Origin: Paenibacillus mangrovi
GTDB taxonomy: Bacteria > Bacillota > Bacilli > Paenibacillales > Paenibacillaceae
Length of the DNA stretch: 64,000 nucleotides
Direction: 5' to 3'
NCBI RefSeq assembly: GCF_022898935.1
Contig: NZ_JALIRP010000001.1
Coordinates: forward strand, 682,001-746,000
The notes beneath the pieces were generated by a model. The model did no database searches. It was not told where the DNA came from and saw only the letters and a list, made by a program, of their open reading frames with translations. Positions 26,751 to 35,132 of the stretch are shown here, in pieces; positions within the stretch are counted from its first letter, which is position 1; every line of letters begins with the position of its first letter. A program made the translations under genes and the position numbers.

Positions 26751-26935
26751 GAGGGTACAGCCGATAACACCATGTTCACGCATTGGGGGACAAGCCCCCT
26801 CGGTCTGGCAGAGGAATTTCGGGGGAGTGATAGCAGCCAGACACATCCGCACCGACTAAGCGCATCGCGCCCGGGCCTTTGGCCCTTAAGTCGGTGGGAC
26901 GTCGTGAACACACCAACGTTATCGGAAATTCCTGA
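26751..26935 (+). repeat. attC-like site aC4 (complete)
   Basis: R'' CCGATAAC 26761-26768, R' GTTATCGG 26918-26925. Arms ATGTTCACG/CGTGAACAC, CTCGGTCTGGC/GCCAGACA, CACCGACTAA/TTAAGTCGGTG. 5' extension GGGTACAG pairs with the beginning of cassette 4. Confidence 0.85.
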
Positions 26936-26989
26936 GAAACATTCATAAATCAATAAATAAATCTTTCAAAATAGAGTGAAGGTGTCAAA

Positions 26990-27367
26990 ATGAAAAACAA
27001 GTATAAATGGATATTTTCCTCAGTAGGAGGATTACTTCTTGTTGCTTGCTCACTTTATTTTTATTACTTTATCTACGGACAAGAAGTTAGGTCAGATTCG
27101 ATAATTATAAACGAGATCAATATTAAAAAGAACGGAATACATATTTCAGGGGATACAACAAATTCAGCTATAGGATTTTCAGGTTATGAAACGGAACTTG
27201 TTGGTGTACAATTGTTAATTAAACCACGATATAGTTTTGTTTCACCGTTTAATAAATATGGTAGATTTGAGATAGAATACGATACAAAAGGTACACGGAT
27301 AAGCGAAATATATATTGTTGGTAAGGAGAAGAACGATAAAAAGAAGATATGGCCACTACATAAATAA
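26990..27367 (+). CDS. Small membrane-anchored or secreted protein, cassette 5
   Basis: 125 residues with one N-terminal hydrophobic segment (WIFSSVGGLLLVACSLYFYYF) after a basic start, so a signal anchor or signal peptide. The rest is a polar, beta-rich extracytoplasmic domain. No recognised family. RBS GAAGGTG. Very AT-rich. Bounded by aC4 and aC5. Confidence 0.6.
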   Translation: MKNKYKWIFSSVGGLLLVACSLYFYYFIYGQEVRSDSIIINEINIKKNGIHISGDTTNSAIGFSGYETELVGVQLLIKPRYSFVSPFNKYGRFEIEYDTKGTRISEIYIVGKEKNDKKKIWPLHK

Positions 27368-27410
27368 TTTAAGATATTGAAACAAGACAAGTTATAGTAT
27401 TTCGAAGAAG

Positions 27411-27601
27411 TCAGGAACTTCCTATAACATTGCATTCAACACGGCGGGTCGAGACAAGCTCGACCCTTGGTCCGGAAGTGGCATTTCGAGGAAGTGGAAT
27501 CACCGGACACAATCAACCGGCTAAGTGGCAGAGCCACCCGGCACTACGTGCCTTAAGTCGCTTGAACGTCGTGAATGCGGGAACGTTAGACGAATGTACT
27601 G
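27411..27601 (+). repeat. attC-like site aC5 (complete)
   Basis: R'' CCTATAAC 27421-27428, R' GTTAGACG 27585-27592. Arms GCATTCAAC/CGTGAATGC and CTTGGTCCGG/CCGGACA. R' pairs with the 5' core of aC6 and not with its own. A GGTCGA..TCGACC mini-hairpin occupies the first arm. Confidence 0.85.
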
Positions 27602-27616
27602 CAAACAAAAAGGACA

Positions 27617-28018
27617 ATTGCTGTTGGGATTCTTCACGATGGAACCATAACTTCAATTAAAAGATATAATGATAATCTAAAAATAATAGTTCACATACCC
27701 TATCTAGCAGAAATGATAAACAGAAAATTTGAGTATTTTACATATAATTTTATAAATTGTACTAATTGGTTTTTTATGTTGTGGGACTCCGAAATAAGAA
27801 TTGATACTTCTGAGTTGACAAATTTATGTTTAGAAATAAATGAATCAAATGAAGAAGATGAATTTATAAAGATAGCTTGTTTATGTGATAAGCCAGGAGT
27901 GGAAGGAGGATTCTTATATATAGATTCTGATCAACTAATAATTTATGACCAAGCGAATAACGAATTAACATTTGAAGATATGAAGTTATTAGCCAAACGA
28001 TACTGGAACAAGATTTGA
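27617..28018 (+). CDS. Unknown protein, cassette 6, apparent ATT start
   Basis: About 133 residues if read from the ATT at 27617. The protein-like region begins there (AVGILHDGTITSIK, IIVHIPYLAEMI), well before the first ATG at 27713. The frame is closed by a TAG inside the cassette-boundary GTTAG, so no ATG/GTG/TTG can precede. AAAAAGGA lies directly upstream with short spacing. Either a rare ATT start or a lost start. Acidic; no recognised family. Cassette 6 runs 27586-28215. Confidence 0.5.
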   Translation: MAVGILHDGTITSIKRYNDNLKIIVHIPYLAEMINRKFEYFTYNFINCTNWFFMLWDSEIRIDTSELTNLCLEINESNEEDEFIKIACLCDKPGVEGGFLYIDSDQLIIYDQANNELTFEDMKLLAKRYWNKI

Positions 28019-28030
28019 TAGTAAATCAAG

Positions 28031-28231
28031 AAGGCAGTACCTTCGTCTAATGCATCGGGCATTCGCCCTCGGTCCGGCAGAAGTAAGATGAGGATTCGGG
28101 GATGCAATTGGCAGTAGCAAGGAAGCATATCCAACCGGACACACCCGCACCAACTAACCGCATCGCGGCCGTCCCTTCAGGACTTAAGGTGGTGGGGCGT
28201 CGTGAATATATAACGTTAGACGCAATTGCCT
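28031..28231 (+). repeat. attC-like site aC6 (complete, long form)
   Basis: R'' CGTCTAAT 28044-28051 (last base changed from C), R' GTTAGACG 28215-28222. Its second arm is longer than usual (GGTCCGGCAG ... CCAACCGGACA). Start of cassette 6 (TTAGACGAATGTACTGC) pairs with the aC6 5' end at all but one position. Confidence 0.8.
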
Positions 28232-28244
28232 AAATACTATATTT

Positions 28245-28273
28245 GTTACACCCCATAATTCAATGGGTGTAAC
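28245..28273 (+). promoter_or_regulatory. Perfect hairpin in the dfr cassette leader
   Basis: GTTACACCC ... GGGTGTAAC, 9-bp perfect stem with an 11-nt loop, between the cassette start and the dfr RBS. Could be an operator or attenuator; few T follow, so it is a weak terminator. Confidence 0.45.
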
Positions 28274-28324
28274 TGAAATTTTTGAAGAACATAAAAATAA
28301 AAAGTCATTTAACGGGGGGATCTC

Positions 28325-28825
28325 ATGGTAGTCTCAATAATTGCAGCTGTTTCAATTAATCGAGTGATTGGAATGGATGAAGTAATTCCTTGGAATATAC
28401 GAGGCGAACAAAAACGATTTAAGGATTTAACCTTAGGCAATTCAATTATAATGGGGAGAAAGACTTATGAATCGATTGGTAAACCATTACCTAACAGACA
28501 GACAATAATTATCACAAGAAATCAAGAATTAATTATTGATAATTGTAAAACTGTCAGATCACTTGAAGAAGCTTACAGATTACTGAAAGATGAGGAAGAG
28601 ATATTTATTGCTGGTGGTGGAGAGATATATAAAGAAGCTCTGCAGTATGCGGACAAAATTTATCTAACAGTAATTGATAAACATATCGAAGGAAATATTT
28701 TTTTTCCAGAATTTAATGCAAGCGATTTTAACATTACTTACCAAGAGCAAGTTCAGGCTGAAATTCCTTATACATACTACACATTTGAGAGAAAGACATT
28801 TGAAAAGGAACACAGAAAGAGTTAA
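28325..28825 (+). CDS. dfrA: Dihydrofolate reductase (DfrA-like), cassette 7
   Basis: 166 residues. DHFR motifs: 'SIIAAVSINRVIGMDEVIPW' at the N-terminus, acidic active-site residue in 'GEQKRFKDLT', 'IIMGRKTYESIGKPLPNRQTIIITRN', and 'IFIAGGGEIYKEAL'. It reduces dihydrofolate with NADPH. Carried as a promoterless AT-rich cassette between aC6 and aC7, like the trimethoprim-resistance dfr cassettes of mobile integrons. Whether it confers resistance cannot be read from the sequence. RBS GGGGGGAT. Confidence 0.9.
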   Translation: MVVSIIAAVSINRVIGMDEVIPWNIRGEQKRFKDLTLGNSIIMGRKTYESIGKPLPNRQTIIITRNQELIIDNCKTVRSLEEAYRLLKDEEEIFIAGGGEIYKEALQYADKIYLTVIDKHIEGNIFFPEFNASDFNITYQEQVQAEIPYTYYTFERKTFEKEHRKS

Positions 28826-28852
28826 TTGCAATTTGTAGGGAAACTCGAAGAA

Positions 28853-29037
28853 GAGGCAACTACGTCTAACACTGTATCTACGCTGCGGGGTTTATGCCCC
28901 TTGGTCTGCAAGAGGGATTTCGGGGAAGATTATTCAGCAGACAACCCTGACTGCCTAACCGCGCTCGCGGCCGGATCTACGGTCCTTAAGGCAGTAAGGG
29001 TTCGTAGATACAACAACGTTATAGGAAATCAACGCAA
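28853..29037 (+). repeat. attC-like site aC7 (complete)
   Basis: R'' CGTCTAAC 28863-28870, R' GTTATAGG 29018-29025. Arms GTATCTACG/CGTAGATAC, CTTGGTCTGC/GCAGACAA, TGCCTAA/TTAAGGCA. 5' extension GAGGCAACTA pairs with cassette 7 start; R' matches aC8. Confidence 0.88.
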
Positions 29038-29066
29038 GATCATAAAGCCCTTTGTGGAGGAATTCG

Positions 29067-29642
29067 ATGATGTTTGCATTTGTTACTCATTGTTATAATA
29101 CAGTTCCCTTTAGAAGTTTGTCTGCATTATCTAAATCTGAAGCATTGAAAGTAATGGCAAATTTGTGCGATGACTCACCTTTTTTTGAAAGGTTCAAAGA
29201 ACCACATCAATATTGGGAGAATCGCATAGAGGCTGAAACATGGTTAAGAACTGAATTTATCCATAAAGGAGGTAAACCTAAAGCTAGATATCCGTTTTAT
29301 TCATTGCTTGGGCCAGCAACTTGGATAATGAATTATTCAATTACTTCGGGTATAACAGTTGACACACTCGAAATTCCAATCTCTATTTTTAATGAAGAAG
29401 ATATTAGTTTTACCGTGCCGGATAGTATGGTTTCTTATTGGATAGGTCGAGACAAGCCCGAAGCTTATTATCAATCGAAATTTCATGGACAAGTATTTAC
29501 ACTATCTGAGATAAGATCACTAGTAACAATTGAGTTTATGAATAGCATTGAATCAATGCATCCCATAGGTACAATACCTTATGTTGAAGCACAAATATGG
29601 AACCATGAAATTGCTATTGATTTTTATAATAGAAAGGCATAA
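29067..29642 (+). CDS. Unknown conserved-looking protein, cassette 8
   Basis: 191 residues, starting MMFAFVTHCYNTVPFRS. ATG 29067 follows GTGGAGGAA. Features: 'HKGGKPKARYPFYSLLGPATWI' mid-protein and a C-terminal helical end. I recall similar unnamed proteins but no function. Bounded by aC7 and aC8 (cassette about 29019-29842). Confidence 0.6.
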   Translation: MMFAFVTHCYNTVPFRSLSALSKSEALKVMANLCDDSPFFERFKEPHQYWENRIEAETWLRTEFIHKGGKPKARYPFYSLLGPATWIMNYSITSGITVDTLEIPISIFNEEDISFTVPDSMVSYWIGRDKPEAYYQSKFHGQVFTLSEIRSLVTIEFMNSIESMHPIGTIPYVEAQIWNHEIAIDFYNRKA

Positions 29643-29670
29643 CACCGTTAAGTCCTGAAGAATATTCGAA

Positions 29671-29860
29671 GAAGGCGCTGACATCCTATAACATCATATC
29701 TACGCTGCGTCGCTACGCTCCTTGGTCTGCCCGGAGAAAATTCGGAGAAGTTGAATCATGCAGACAACCCTGTAAGGCTAAGTGCTGAAGCCACCCAGTC
29801 GCTGCGCTCCTTTTAGCCTTTCGGGTTCGTAGATACAACAACGTTATAGGAAATCAGCGC
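29671..29860 (+). repeat. attC-like site aC8 (complete)
   Basis: R'' CCTATAAC 29685-29692, R' GTTATAGG 29842-29849. Flanks extend the symmetry: GCGCTGA ... TCAGCGC. Arms GTCGCTACGCTCC and GTCGCTGCGCTCC are near-repeats of one another inside the element. Confidence 0.88.
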
Positions 29861-29920
29861 AAAACGTAAAATTATTTATTTCATTTATAACTATATCATT
29901 GATTAGAGGGAGAATTATTC

Positions 29921-30445
29921 ATGAAAGTTGAGCTGAAACCCCCAACATTTGAAGAAAAGGAAATATTAAAGAATTTACTTGAACATTATCTATATGAACT
30001 AAGTTGTTATTCTGATCAAATCGATATAAATAAAATTGGTCAATATGGCTATCGATACTTGGATCATTACTGGACAGATGAAGATAGACATGCTTTTTTG
30101 ATCTTATTGGAAGATAAATTAGTCGGTTTGGCGATGGTTAGGAAATTTGATTATAGCGGGAATAGTAAAGATTACAGATGGTTAATGTCTGAGTTTTTTA
30201 TCTTGAGGAAGTATCAAAACCAAGGAATTGGCAGAATGGCTGCTCATCAACTTTTCAATTTATTTTCGGGTCCATGGATCGTTGCTCAAATGGAGAATAA
30301 CATTCCATCACGTAGATTTTGGGAGAAAGTAATATTCGAGTTTACGAATGGAGAATATCAACAATCTAAATTAGGGAAACAACCAGCACAGGAGTTTGTA
30401 TCTAAAGAGAATGTCACAGGTAAGGAAAGTAGATATATAATCTGA
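29921..30445 (+). CDS. GNAT-family acetyltransferase, cassette 9
   Basis: 174 residues. GNAT core: 'EFFILRKYQNQGIGRMAAHQLF' carries the acetyl-CoA binding Q/RxxGxG/A motif near residue 106, then 'MENNIPSRRFWEKV'. The substrate is unknown; the N-terminus 'EYLYELSCYSD'-like region resembles a family of cytosolic N-acetyltransferases. RBS GAGGGAG. Confidence 0.8.
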   Translation: MKVELKPPTFEEKEILKNLLEHYLYELSCYSDQIDINKIGQYGYRYLDHYWTDEDRHAFLILLEDKLVGLAMVRKFDYSGNSKDYRWLMSEFFILRKYQNQGIGRMAAHQLFNLFSGPWIVAQMENNIPSRRFWEKVIFEFTNGEYQQSKLGKQPAQEFVSKENVTGKESRYII

Positions 30446-30466
30446 ATCATTTGGGTGCAATTCAAG

Positions 30467-30658
30467 AAGGCGCTGACATCCTATAACACCGTATCTACGC
30501 TGCGTCGCTAACGCTCCTTGGTCTGCCCGAAGATTTTCGGAGAAGTGAAGCCAGTCAGACAACCCTGCACCACCTAACCGCGCCGTGGCCAGTCGCTAAC
30601 GCTCCTTTAAGGTGGTGAGGGTTCGTAGATACAAGAACGTTATAGGAAATACGGGAGT
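30467..30658 (+). repeat. attC-like site aC9 (complete)
   Basis: R'' CCTATAAC 30480-30487, R' GTTATAGG 30639-30646. A model copy: outer stem GTATCTACG/CGTAGATAC with 3- versus 6-nt spacers, CTTGGTCTGC/GTCAGACAA enclosing CCGAAGAT/ATTTTCGG, CACCACCTAA/TTAAGGTGGTG enclosing GCGCCG/GGCC. Confidence 0.9.
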
Positions 30659-30752
30659 GAAAATAATTATGTATGTTATTTCGGAGATGATAGATTGAAA
30701 CTTAATTGTAAAAGTTTTAATTTTTAACGGGCAGAGAGGAGATATTTATTTA

Positions 30753-31508
30753 ATGAGATATTTTACGAAAGAATGGTACGAACTTAGTCAAAGAACAAGT
30801 TTTCATTTACTTTTAGAGGAAGAAAGTCAAGCGGAAACATTCTCAGAAGCATATTTCCAACAACTCTACAGTGCCGAATTAAACAAATGGCTTCATCTCC
30901 ACGAAGAAGTGGCTTCCATTATGCAAGCGAACGGAACAAATGAGCCTTTCAATAAAGATAAAGAAACGAAACAATTTTATGAATCGATCATTTATAATCA
31001 AGAGCATTTAAAAAAGTCATTACCAGAAACTATTTTGAATCAGATTGCTGATCTAAGGGTTTTTGCCTTAAATAAAGCAACACGTGATGTTATAAATACT
31101 GTATCTCAATTTTGTGAGGATAATAAGAGGTCTGTAGATACAACAATTGATAATTACAGAAAATATCATACAGAAGCCTCATTATCCATGGATAGAGAAA
31201 TTGTTGATAATTTCAGATTTCATGATTGTAGGATTATCAAATCAATTCTGAATGATAAATCCATAACATTACTTCTTGACAACACTGGTGGTTTTACAGA
31301 CATCGACGAACTTATCTTTGAGAATGTTACGATAATAAAACAAGACGCTGGATTGGAAAATTCATGGTGGTTATATGAGGAAGTATATAAAGTGAATGAC
31401 AAATACGAATTTCACATGTTGCTTCAGAATCAGGATACAGGACTAATTAATTTTATCATCTCAGCCGAGCAAGCCTTTTTTAGAAGGCTGGGGTCCGATG
31501 TTGATTAA
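30753..31508 (+). CDS. DUF4085 family protein, cassette 10
   Basis: 251 residues. N-terminal 'MRYFTKEWYELSQRTSFH' and the C-terminal 'WWLYEEVYKVNDKYEFHMLLQN' match my recollection of DUF4085, a Firmicutes family of unknown function. Cytosolic, acidic. RBS GAGAGGAG. Bounded by aC9 and aC10; the cassette ends pair strongly (TTATAGGAAATACGGG against CCCCGTACTTCCTATAA). Confidence 0.7.
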   Translation: MRYFTKEWYELSQRTSFHLLLEEESQAETFSEAYFQQLYSAELNKWLHLHEEVASIMQANGTNEPFNKDKETKQFYESIIYNQEHLKKSLPETILNQIADLRVFALNKATRDVINTVSQFCEDNKRSVDTTIDNYRKYHTEASLSMDREIVDNFRFHDCRIIKSILNDKSITLLLDNTGGFTDIDELIFENVTIIKQDAGLENSWWLYEEVYKVNDKYEFHMLLQNQDTGLINFIISAEQAFFRRLGSDVD

Positions 31509-31596
31509 GTTAACGGGGAAATTTGGTATGTCTCAACATGTAAATGAAAAAATAAGTAAAAGAATAAGACAAGAATAAAAATTGAGGTATTTCAAG

Positions 31597-31788
31597 AGGC
31601 CCCGTACTTCCTATAACACTGTATCTACGATGCGTGGGACAAGCCCCCTTGATCTGCCTGAAGTGATTCGGAGATGTGAGGATCAGGCAGATAACCCTGC
31701 AAGGCTAAGTCCTGCGGACCCAGTCGCTGGCGCTCCTTTAAGCCTTTCGGGTTCGCAGATACTGAAACGTTATAGGAAATCAGCGCAA
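31597..31788 (+). repeat. attC-like site aC10 (complete)
   Basis: R'' CCTATAAC 31610-31617, R' GTTATAGG 31769-31776. Arms GTATCTACG/CGCAGATAC, CTTGATCTGCC/GGCAGATAA, AAGGCTAA/TTAAGCCTT; compensatory changes (TTGATCTGCC with GGCAGATAA) keep the pairing. Confidence 0.88.
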
Positions 31789-31821
31789 AACTAAAAAGTA
31801 AAAATGAAAGGAACAAATCAA

Positions 31822-32853
31822 ATGAATAATCAATACAATTTACAATTTGAAAAATTGAGTAATATATTAAAACTTGGTGAAATAGTTGAAACACCCAAAG
31901 AAATATCGGGTGGACTGTTACACAGGATGTTTGAAATAGAAACTTCAAAAGGGAAAATTGCTATTAAAGTATTAAACCCACAAATTATGGCAAGACCAAC
32001 AGCTCTACATAATTTTATCAGATCAGAAAGAATCGCCAATATTGCAGCCAATAGTTTACCTGCTAAACCGGCAAAAACAATTGATGGCAAGTCCATTCAT
32101 AACATAGACAATCATTTTTACCTTATTTTCGATTGGATCGATGGAAATAGTCTGAAATCTCATGAAGTAAATATTGGTCATTGTAAGAAGATTGGATCGA
32201 TTCTTGCGGACATTCACAAGACAGATTTCTCTCAAATAGAAAATAGAAATAATTATGATAATTTTGATAATACGGGAGTAACGGATTGGAATTCCTACTT
32301 AACTAAAGGGGAAGAGATTAATTCTGTTTGGGTGAATCTGTTACAGGAAAACATTAAACAACTTTTTGTCTGGAGTGATAAGGCAAAGAAATCTTCTAGA
32401 ATGTTAGCAGCCGAACAGGTCATAAGCCACGGAGATCTAGAACCCAAGAACGTTATGTGGTTTCAAGAAAATCCAGTAATAATAGATTGGGAGTCGGCTG
32501 GGTATATAAATCCAATGCACGATTTGGTTGAAACAGCTATTTATTGGTCTGTAAATGAATCAAGGAGTAATGACAAAGAGAGATTTTTAGCTTTTATTAG
32601 CGGATATCAAAAACGATTTGGCATTCTACAAGCCGATTGGAGAATGGTTTTAGAACACGGTTATTTAGGCAAGTTAGACTGGCTGGAATATAGCTTAAAG
32701 CGATCATTGTGGATTGAATGCACAGACGAAAAAGAACAGCGGAGGGGAACTTTACAAGTGGCAGATACAATAAATGCATTAATACAATATGAAGAAATGG
32801 TTTCAGAAATAGAAAACTGGCTAAAGAATGATATAAACAAAGACTTTAATTAA
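31822..32853 (+). CDS. APH-like phosphotransferase, cassette 11
   Basis: About 343 residues of the choline/aminoglycoside phosphotransferase fold. Catalytic loop 'ISHGDLEPKNVMW' (HxDxxxxN) near residue 205 and metal motif 'VIIDWESAG' near 222; ATP-binding 'GKIAIKVLNP' near residue 43. Could modify an aminoglycoside or another small molecule; substrate unknown. ATG 31822 chosen (AAAGGA 8 nt upstream) over 31804. Confidence 0.8.
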   Translation: MNNQYNLQFEKLSNILKLGEIVETPKEISGGLLHRMFEIETSKGKIAIKVLNPQIMARPTALHNFIRSERIANIAANSLPAKPAKTIDGKSIHNIDNHFYLIFDWIDGNSLKSHEVNIGHCKKIGSILADIHKTDFSQIENRNNYDNFDNTGVTDWNSYLTKGEEINSVWVNLLQENIKQLFVWSDKAKKSSRMLAAEQVISHGDLEPKNVMWFQENPVIIDWESAGYINPMHDLVETAIYWSVNESRSNDKERFLAFISGYQKRFGILQADWRMVLEHGYLGKLDWLEYSLKRSLWIECTDEKEQRRGTLQVADTINALIQYEEMVSEIENWLKNDINKDFN

Positions 32854-32860
32854 ATCGAAG

Positions 32861-33040
32861 AGGGCGCTGACATCCTATAACAAAGTATTCACGCTGCGGC
32901 TACGCCTTGGTCTACAAGAAGTGATTCACGGAATTAATTCAGCAGACAACCCTGCGATCCTAAGTCTGTCGACCCGTTGCGCTACGCTTCACTTAAGGCT
33001 CTCGGGTTCGTGAATACAATAAAGTTATAGGAAATCAGCT
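32861..33040 (+). repeat. attC-like site aC11 (complete)
   Basis: R'' CCTATAAC 32874-32881, R' GTTATAGG 33024-33031 (preceded by AAA rather than AAC). Arms GTATTCACG/CGTGAATAC, CTTGGTCTAC/GCAGACAA. Confidence 0.85.
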
Positions 33041-33120
33041 TAAAAACAAAAAATCAAAATCTATTAATCCGACTTGTTTATATCTAGAAAGTCAGAATGC
33101 AATAAAATTATACATAATAT

Positions 33121-34059
33121 ATGGATGTAGGTGATTTCTTAGTGGATATTATCTTTAGTATAAATGAGTTGGATCATGGGGGATATTTCATTGAACGCGG
33201 TGCTTATATTCGCGAAGGTGTTATCGGACTTTATTTTGGGTTAATAACTGAAAAGCAACTCCCTAAATCAATTTCTAATTTATCATCCGAGTTAATTAGG
33301 CGGAATGTCGCCTGCAAGGAATATGAAGATGGAAAGAAACATTGGTATTTTCCGAATCATGAGAGTATTGATAAACGTACTTTTGATTCTTATTTTCAAA
33401 AAAATAATCAAAATCCAAAAAATATAGTAGAACAGGTTGTTCATCAGAATTCATCATCTAATAGCCCCCAGAGCATTAATGTAAATAAGCTTGCAGAATT
33501 ATTGATGGGCAAGAAGGTGTTAATGTTTACTGGAGCTGGAATATCCGTATCTTCAGGCGTACCCGATATGTTTCATCTTGAACAGCTTATTAATGAAGCA
33601 TTTAATCCAATGAATGATTATGTAATAGAACTTATCGAGAACAAATCAGAAAATCGACTGGCGCAAGTAAAAAAGTTACATGGGCTTTTTGTATACTCTG
33701 AACCGTCAATTTCTCATTTGAGAATTGCTGATTTATGTAACTTATACAGCTATGATTTAATCACAGGAAATCTTGATGGTCTTCATGAAAAAACTGGTAT
33801 TACCCCCCAATACTATACCGAGGAAAAGCATGTAGTGGATAATTTGGGTGGATATGAATTATTGCTTACCATTGGTCTTGGAGATGAAGGGAATATTAAT
33901 CTAACCGATAAGTATCGTAAAGCTAACCCCTTAGGTAAAGTTATTGCTATTAATAAAGAACGTCCACAATACTTAGGCTCTAACGATTATCTAATTGCTG
34001 GTGATAGTGATGAAATTTTAGAAAAACTATGTAATCAGTTAAATGACAATGGAGATTAA
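33121..34059 (+). CDS. Sirtuin-like (SIR2) protein with extra N-terminal domain, cassette 12
   Basis: 312 residues. Residues ~120-305 are SIR2-like: 'LMFTGAGISVSSGVPD' (GAGxSxxSGIPDFR), 'DLITGNLDGLHEKTG' (TxNIDGLH), and a late 'AINKERPQYLGSNDYLIAGDSDEIL' (nucleotide-binding end). Some residues of active deacylases are altered, for example PDMFH for PDFRS. SIR2 domains cleave NAD; many stand-alone forms act in phage defence. The N-terminal ~110 residues are unrecognised. ATG 33121 lacks an RBS; GTG 33142 has GGTGAT. Confidence 0.75.
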   Translation: MDVGDFLVDIIFSINELDHGGYFIERGAYIREGVIGLYFGLITEKQLPKSISNLSSELIRRNVACKEYEDGKKHWYFPNHESIDKRTFDSYFQKNNQNPKNIVEQVVHQNSSSNSPQSINVNKLAELLMGKKVLMFTGAGISVSSGVPDMFHLEQLINEAFNPMNDYVIELIENKSENRLAQVKKLHGLFVYSEPSISHLRIADLCNLYSYDLITGNLDGLHEKTGITPQYYTEEKHVVDNLGGYELLLTIGLGDEGNINLTDKYRKANPLGKVIAINKERPQYLGSNDYLIAGDSDEILEKLCNQLNDNGD

Positions 34060-34080
34060 AATAGTTGTAAGTATTCGAAG

Positions 34081-34270
34081 AAGACGCTGACATCATTTAA
34101 CACCGTATTCCCGCTGCGATCCTGTCGGCTCTTGGTCGCCTGAGGGATTTCGGAGAAGCAGATTCAGACGACAACCCTGCACTGCCTAACTGCGTCGCGG
34201 CCGCTCCCTTCGGTCGCTTAAGGCAGTGAGGGTTCGGGAATACAAGAACGTTATATGAAACCACCCTAAA
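34081..34270 (+). repeat. attC-like site aC12 (complete)
   Basis: R'' CATTTAAC 34094-34101, R' GTTATATG 34250-34257. Stem GTATTCCCG/CGGGAATAC shows a paired change from the usual CACG/CGTG. CTTGGTCGCCTGA/CAGACGACAA and CTGCCTAA/TTAAGGCAG. R' matches aC13 (CATATAAC). Confidence 0.88.
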
Positions 34271-34308
34271 ACCAAATTGTAAAACATAAAAGAAAGGGGA
34301 AAGACAAT

Positions 34309-34881
34309 ATGATTGATCTTACAAATCTATCTCCAACTCAATCAATTAAAATCATCGTTGGAGCCTCATCACAATCATATCCGGGATGGATACAAACTCA
34401 AGAAGAAGAATTAAACTTGATTGTAAGACAGGACTGGGTGAATAGTTTTGGAGATAGGAAAATAGATACTATTTTATGCGAGCATGTTTGGGAACATCTA
34501 ACTTATGAAGAAGGGGTAAGAGCAGCTGAAATATGTTATGAGTTTTTGAAGCCAGGGGGATATATACGCTGTGCGGTTCCAGATGGATTTTTCCAGAATG
34601 AATGGTATCAGAACATTGTTCAGATTGGCGGACCGGGACCTTCCGATCATCCTGCTGCTAGTCATAAGATCGTACACAATTACCGGACATTACGAGGGAT
34701 GTTCGAAGAAGCTGGATTTGAAGTAAAATTACATGAGTATTGTGACGAGACAGGGAAGTTTCATTATAACGAGTGGGATCCTGAAGGAGGCTTTATATAT
34801 AGGTCTTATCGATTTGATCATAGAAATAAAGACGGAGAATTAGGGTTTGTTTCATTGATTGTAGATGCAGTGAAGCAATAA
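34309..34881 (+). CDS. SAM-dependent methyltransferase-like protein, cassette 13
   Basis: 190 residues. Late half of a class I methyltransferase domain: 'IDTILCEHVWEHLTYEEGVRAAEICYEFLKPGGYIRCAVPDG' (motif 'EHVLEHL...LKPGG'). The usual glycine-rich SAM motif I is short ('IIVGASSQSYPGW'), as in COG4627-like proteins. Substrate unknown. RBS AAAGGGGAAAG. Confidence 0.75.
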   Translation: MIDLTNLSPTQSIKIIVGASSQSYPGWIQTQEEELNLIVRQDWVNSFGDRKIDTILCEHVWEHLTYEEGVRAAEICYEFLKPGGYIRCAVPDGFFQNEWYQNIVQIGGPGPSDHPAASHKIVHNYRTLRGMFEEAGFEVKLHEYCDETGKFHYNEWDPEGGFIYRSYRFDHRNKDGELGFVSLIVDAVKQ

Positions 34882-34902
34882 TATTTCGTGAGAAAGTCGA
34901 AG

Positions 34903-35089
34903 AAGCGGGTGGTATCATATAACACCATATCTACGCTGCGGGCCATTCGGCCCTTGGTTCGCAAGAAGAGGTGGGCAGAGAAGCGGAATCAGCTCACAAC
35001 CCTGCGAGGCTAAGTCCGTCGGACCCGGCGCATTCACGCCTTAAGCCTCTCGGGTTCGTGAATACAAGAACGTTATCTGCAATAGCTGC
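34903..35089 (+). repeat. attC-like site aC13 (complete)
   Basis: R'' CATATAAC 34916-34923, R' GTTATCTG 35072-35079. R' clearly differs from its own R'' but is the exact complement of the aC14 core CAGATAAC. GGGCC-attc-GGCCC and GGCG-cattca-CGCC mini-hairpins sit in the arms; AGGCTAA/TTAAGCCT. Confidence 0.9.
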
Positions 35090-35132
35090 AATACATAAAA
35101 AACTTATCACAATCAAGTATCAGGAGGCGCTG

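Noticed and set aside
27430..27660. 76-residue open frame
   Set aside because: Lies within element aC5; no RBS and no protein-like composition.
28826..29098. 90-residue open frame after dfrA
   Set aside because: It is simply the attC-like element aC7 read through; the same kind of frame occurs in other copies.
34971..35132. Upstream extension of the cassette 14 GNAT gene
   Set aside because: The extension is element aC13; a proper RBS and ATG exist at 35133.
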